A stretch of 24,754 nt of DNA. It comes from a virus. The translations under genes were made by a program, and so were the position numbers. Location: IMG/VR virus record IMGVR_UViG_3300035182_001655, positions 1-24,754 of that record; one strand, 5' to 3'. The notes below the pieces were generated by a model that was not told the DNA's origin, did not search any database, and saw only the letters and a program-made list of their open reading frames with translations. Positions 23,434-24,754 of the stretch are shown in pieces (positions within the stretch are counted from its first letter, which is position 1; each line of letters starts with the position of its first letter).

Positions 23434-23814
23434 ATGCCAATAGATTACAAAAAATATCCGTCAAACTGGTTGAAAGAAATAAGACCAAGAATAATGCAAA
23501 GAGCAAATAATACTTGTGAGTGTGAAGGTTGCGACTTTAAACATTTAGAAGAAGTTTGGGCAGTTCGTTACAGAGGAAGAACAACTGGTTGGTTTCGTGA
23601 TTTTGATGAAGCAAATTCATATCCTAAAACGATAGAAGGCAAACTTGGTAAAACAATCCCAAACCCAAAAAAAGTAAAAGTTATTTTAACAATAGCACAC
23701 CTTGACCACGATGAAACAAACCACGATGTTACAGACGAAAGATTAAAAGCAATGTGTCAAATATGCCATTTACGTTACGATGCTAAGGAAAAGTATCGGA
23801 GGTCTTTAGCATGA
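23434..23814 (+). CDS. HNH endonuclease-like protein (cassette)
   Basis: The 126-aa product has paired cysteines at the N-terminal side (CECEGC, Cys28-Cys33) and a C-terminal HNH region: TIAHLDHDETNH (about 86-97), then LKAMCQICHLRYDAK (105-119). His92 and Asn96 with the CxxCH at 108-112 fit the HNH metal finger, so DNA nicking or cutting activity is expected. Small HNH proteins of this type are common in phages. Here it lies inside a mobile cassette with matching ends (GTTATGCCTTC at 23395 and GAGGCATAAC at 23813), so it moves as cargo. A phage-defence or competition role is plausible, not shown. Confidence 0.8.
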   Translation: MPIDYKKYPSNWLKEIRPRIMQRANNTCECEGCDFKHLEEVWAVRYRGRTTGWFRDFDEANSYPKTIEGKLGKTIPNPKKVKVILTIAHLDHDETNHDVTDERLKAMCQICHLRYDAKEKYRRSLA

Positions 23815-23867
23815 GGCATAACTACTTGCTAACAACGATAAAAGTATTACTTTTCTATGTTAGTGCC
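23813..23867 (+). repeat. Short attC-like site H1
   Basis: The left core is GAGGCATAAC (23813-23822), complementary to the HNH cassette start. The rest of the site, including the right core GTTAGTGCC (23859-23867), is identical to site C1. Confidence 0.65.
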
Positions 23868-23914
23868 TATAAAATATAGCAACGGTGACTATTAAAGTAG
23901 TCTTGCCTATAACG
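23819..23914 (+). repeat. 96-bp exact repeat, copy 2
   Basis: Identical over 96 bp to 20646-20741, from the TAAC of one left core to the TAACG of the next. The flanks are unrelated on both sides. Confidence 0.95.
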
Positions 23915-24006
23915 TATTGGGGCTTTGCGTAGTAGCCCTTAGTAGAAACTTAAAATTAACCACGACACTTGATAGGGCTATTACGCAAAGCCCTTGTTAT
24001 GTGCCG
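23905..24006 (+). repeat. attC-like site H2
   Basis: The left core is CCTATAACG (ends 23914) and the right core GTTATGTGCCG (23996-24006). The stem 23920-23938 pairs with 23975-23993 with one mismatch in 19, the strongest stem of the array. Confidence 0.85.
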
Positions 24007-24022
24007 TAATAATTCAAAAATT

Positions 24023-24205
24023 ATGATTGAAGTAGGATTTAGCATTGATATGCACGACAAAGATGGAGATAAGTTTGACGACTGTTTAATACTCCATTTT
24101 AATGACACTTTCTTGTTAAGATTAGCTGACTTGAAAGACTTAGATAACTTGATAAAACAGTTGTCAAATATTCGGGAGGAGGTGTCTGTAAATTATGGCA
24201 CATAA
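24023..24205 (+). CDS. Small protein of unknown function (cassette)
   Basis: The 60-aa product (MIEVGFSIDMHDKDGDKFDD...) begins with strands and has DKDGDKFDD, which resembles a calcium-loop but lacks a clear partner, then a C-terminal helix (DLKDLDNLIKQLSNIREEV). The start is the ATG at 24023. An upstream in-frame ATG (23969) lies inside the stem of site H2 and is rejected. The cassette ends match: GTTATGTGCC (23996) and GGCACATAAC (24197). Confidence 0.65.
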   Translation: MIEVGFSIDMHDKDGDKFDDCLILHFNDTFLLRLADLKDLDNLIKQLSNIREEVSVNYGT

Positions 24206-24333
24206 CGGGAAAGCTAACCGATGTTCAGGAAAAGTAAGGACTGAACTTTCGGATTATGACTAGACTTACAAACACAAAACGAAAATTGAATTTAACCTAA
24301 AGACTGAATAGCGGTTAACGTATGTTATCACTT
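24197..24333 (+). repeat. attC-like site I
   Basis: The left core is GGCACATAACG (24197-24207) and the right core GTTATCACTT (24324-24333). The stem 24212-24228 pairs with 24304-24320 imperfectly (about 13 of 17). Confidence 0.7.
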
Positions 24334-24356
24334 CGGATTTTCAAACGCAAAACAAA

Positions 24357-24590
24357 ATGAAAAACTATGTAGTAGGAATACTTTCTTTATTTGAGAATGA
24401 CCTAAAATTATTTAAAATAGTAGCAGTAAACGAGTATGAAGCAGTAAAAAAAGGAATGATAGATTTTTGCGAAAATGAAGAATCTAAACAATATGAAATT
24501 GACTTGCAAAACTCAAAAGATTACCCAACAACAATAGAAGATTTATTCTACACATACGAAGAAGTACATTTCAACGTAATCGAGGTTTAA
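24357..24590 (+). CDS. Small acidic protein of unknown function (cassette)
   Basis: The 77-aa product (MKNYVVGILSLFENDLKLFK...) has a beta-alpha-beta look: a strand, KIVAVNEYEAVKKGMIDFC as a helix, then an acidic C-terminus (TIEDLFYTYEEVHFNVIEV). No family is recognised. It starts 23 nt after the right core of site I and stops 3 nt before the left core of site J. Confidence 0.65.
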   Translation: MKNYVVGILSLFENDLKLFKIVAVNEYEAVKKGMIDFCENEESKQYEIDLQNSKDYPTTIEDLFYTYEEVHFNVIEV

Positions 24591-24593
24591 GCT

Positions 24594-24732
24594 GAGTGAT
24601 AACGGTTCGCAGCCTTGATTTGTAGCCGACTTGCAAACCGTAAATTTTCGGCTACTACTAAATTAAATTATGAAAACTAAATATTAATAAACCACTGAAC
24701 GAGGCTATAAGGCAAGACTGCTGTTAGCCGTT
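24594..24732 (+). repeat. attC-like site J
   Basis: The left core GAGTGATAACG (24594-24604) is complementary to the cassette start GTTATCAC (24324); the right core is GTTAGCCGTT (24723-24732). The stem 24609-24627 pairs with 24703-24721, imperfectly. The next cassette begins here and runs off the window. Confidence 0.8.
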
Positions 24733-24754
24733 CGGTTTTTTAAACCCAAAAATA

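Larger units (their letters stand above)
19350..24754 (+). mobile_element. Integron-like gene cassette array without integrase (CALIN-like)
   Basis: Small rightward genes alternate with twelve imperfect-hairpin sites that share a left core ending TAAC(G) and a right core starting GTTA. In eight cassettes the bases after the GTT core are complementary to that cassette's own left core. For example GTTAGGCGTA at 20447 matches TACGCCTAAC at 20640-20649, and GTTATATGAAG at 22654 matches CTTCATATAAC-type bases at 23308-23322 with one mismatch. This relation is a product of integron-type recombination at G/TT. No intI gene lies in the window. The array continues past the right edge; its left end is not sharply defined. 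Confidence 0.8.

Noticed and set aside
19926-24732. Reading the array hairpins as rho-independent terminators, or as a CRISPR array
   Set aside because: Stems are long, with loops of tens of bases and no T tract. Sites differ in sequence and spacing, and each pairs with its own cassette start. There are no identical short repeats with uniform spacers.
1-24754. tRNA or rRNA genes
   Set aside because: No cloverleaf-like or conserved rRNA stretch was seen by eye on either strand; an automated tRNA scan could not be run.

Overview
The window is very AT-rich, its ribosome binding sites lack Shine-Dalgarno character, and several promoters carry a Bacteroidota-type -7 box (TAnnTTTG). Together with the protein flavour this points to a Bacteroidota host, probably flavobacterial. 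About three quarters of the window is a tailed-phage (or prophage) late region. The last 5.4 kb is something quite different: an integron-like array of small gene cassettes separated by attC-like imperfect hairpins, with no integrase in view.

Positions 1-12,893 are read leftward. In transcription order they hold: a 657-aa tail-fibre or propeller-like protein, a 189-aa protein with dockerin-like calcium loops, a terminator, a lysis cluster (36-aa ORF, membrane protein, XhlA-like coiled-coil/TM protein, holin-like protein, GH24 endolysin, candidate unimolecular spanin), a tail-collar-like fibre protein, an 81-aa protein, a protein with apparently two GroES-like folds, a beta-rich virion protein, a terminator, the large terminase, the portal protein, and the first codons of the next virion gene. 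Positions 13,019-14,861 run rightward and encode a phage GroEL with its GroES. The pair is expressed divergently from the 657-aa gene. Related palindromes next to -7 boxes precede the groEL/fibre divergent promoter, the portal gene and the gene at the left edge, which suggests one shared regulator of late genes.

Positions 14,937-18,116 run leftward again and hold a compact operon: a candidate ribbon-helix-helix protein with 11-bp iterons upstream, an XRE-type HTH protein, a 33-aa ORF coupled to a 2OG-Fe(II) oxygenase, a 95-aa protein, a winged-helix (MarR-like) protein and an acidic low-complexity protein. A bidirectional terminator separates this operon from groES. About 1.2 kb of mostly non-coding, repeat-bearing DNA follows.

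From about 19.35 kb to the right edge there are small rightward ORFs, mostly unknown, one HNH endonuclease. They are separated by twelve attC-like sites. Each site has a left core ending in TAAC(G), a long imperfect stem and a right core beginning GTTA. In eight cassettes the first 8-15 bases after the GTT core are complementary to the left core of that cassette's own hairpin. That relation is what integron cassette recombination leaves behind. One identical 96-bp segment occurs twice in the array, joined to different neighbours. The array fits the description of a CALIN (a cluster of attC sites lacking an integron-integrase), lying beside or inside a Bacteroidota phage genome. This is the most unusual part of the window.
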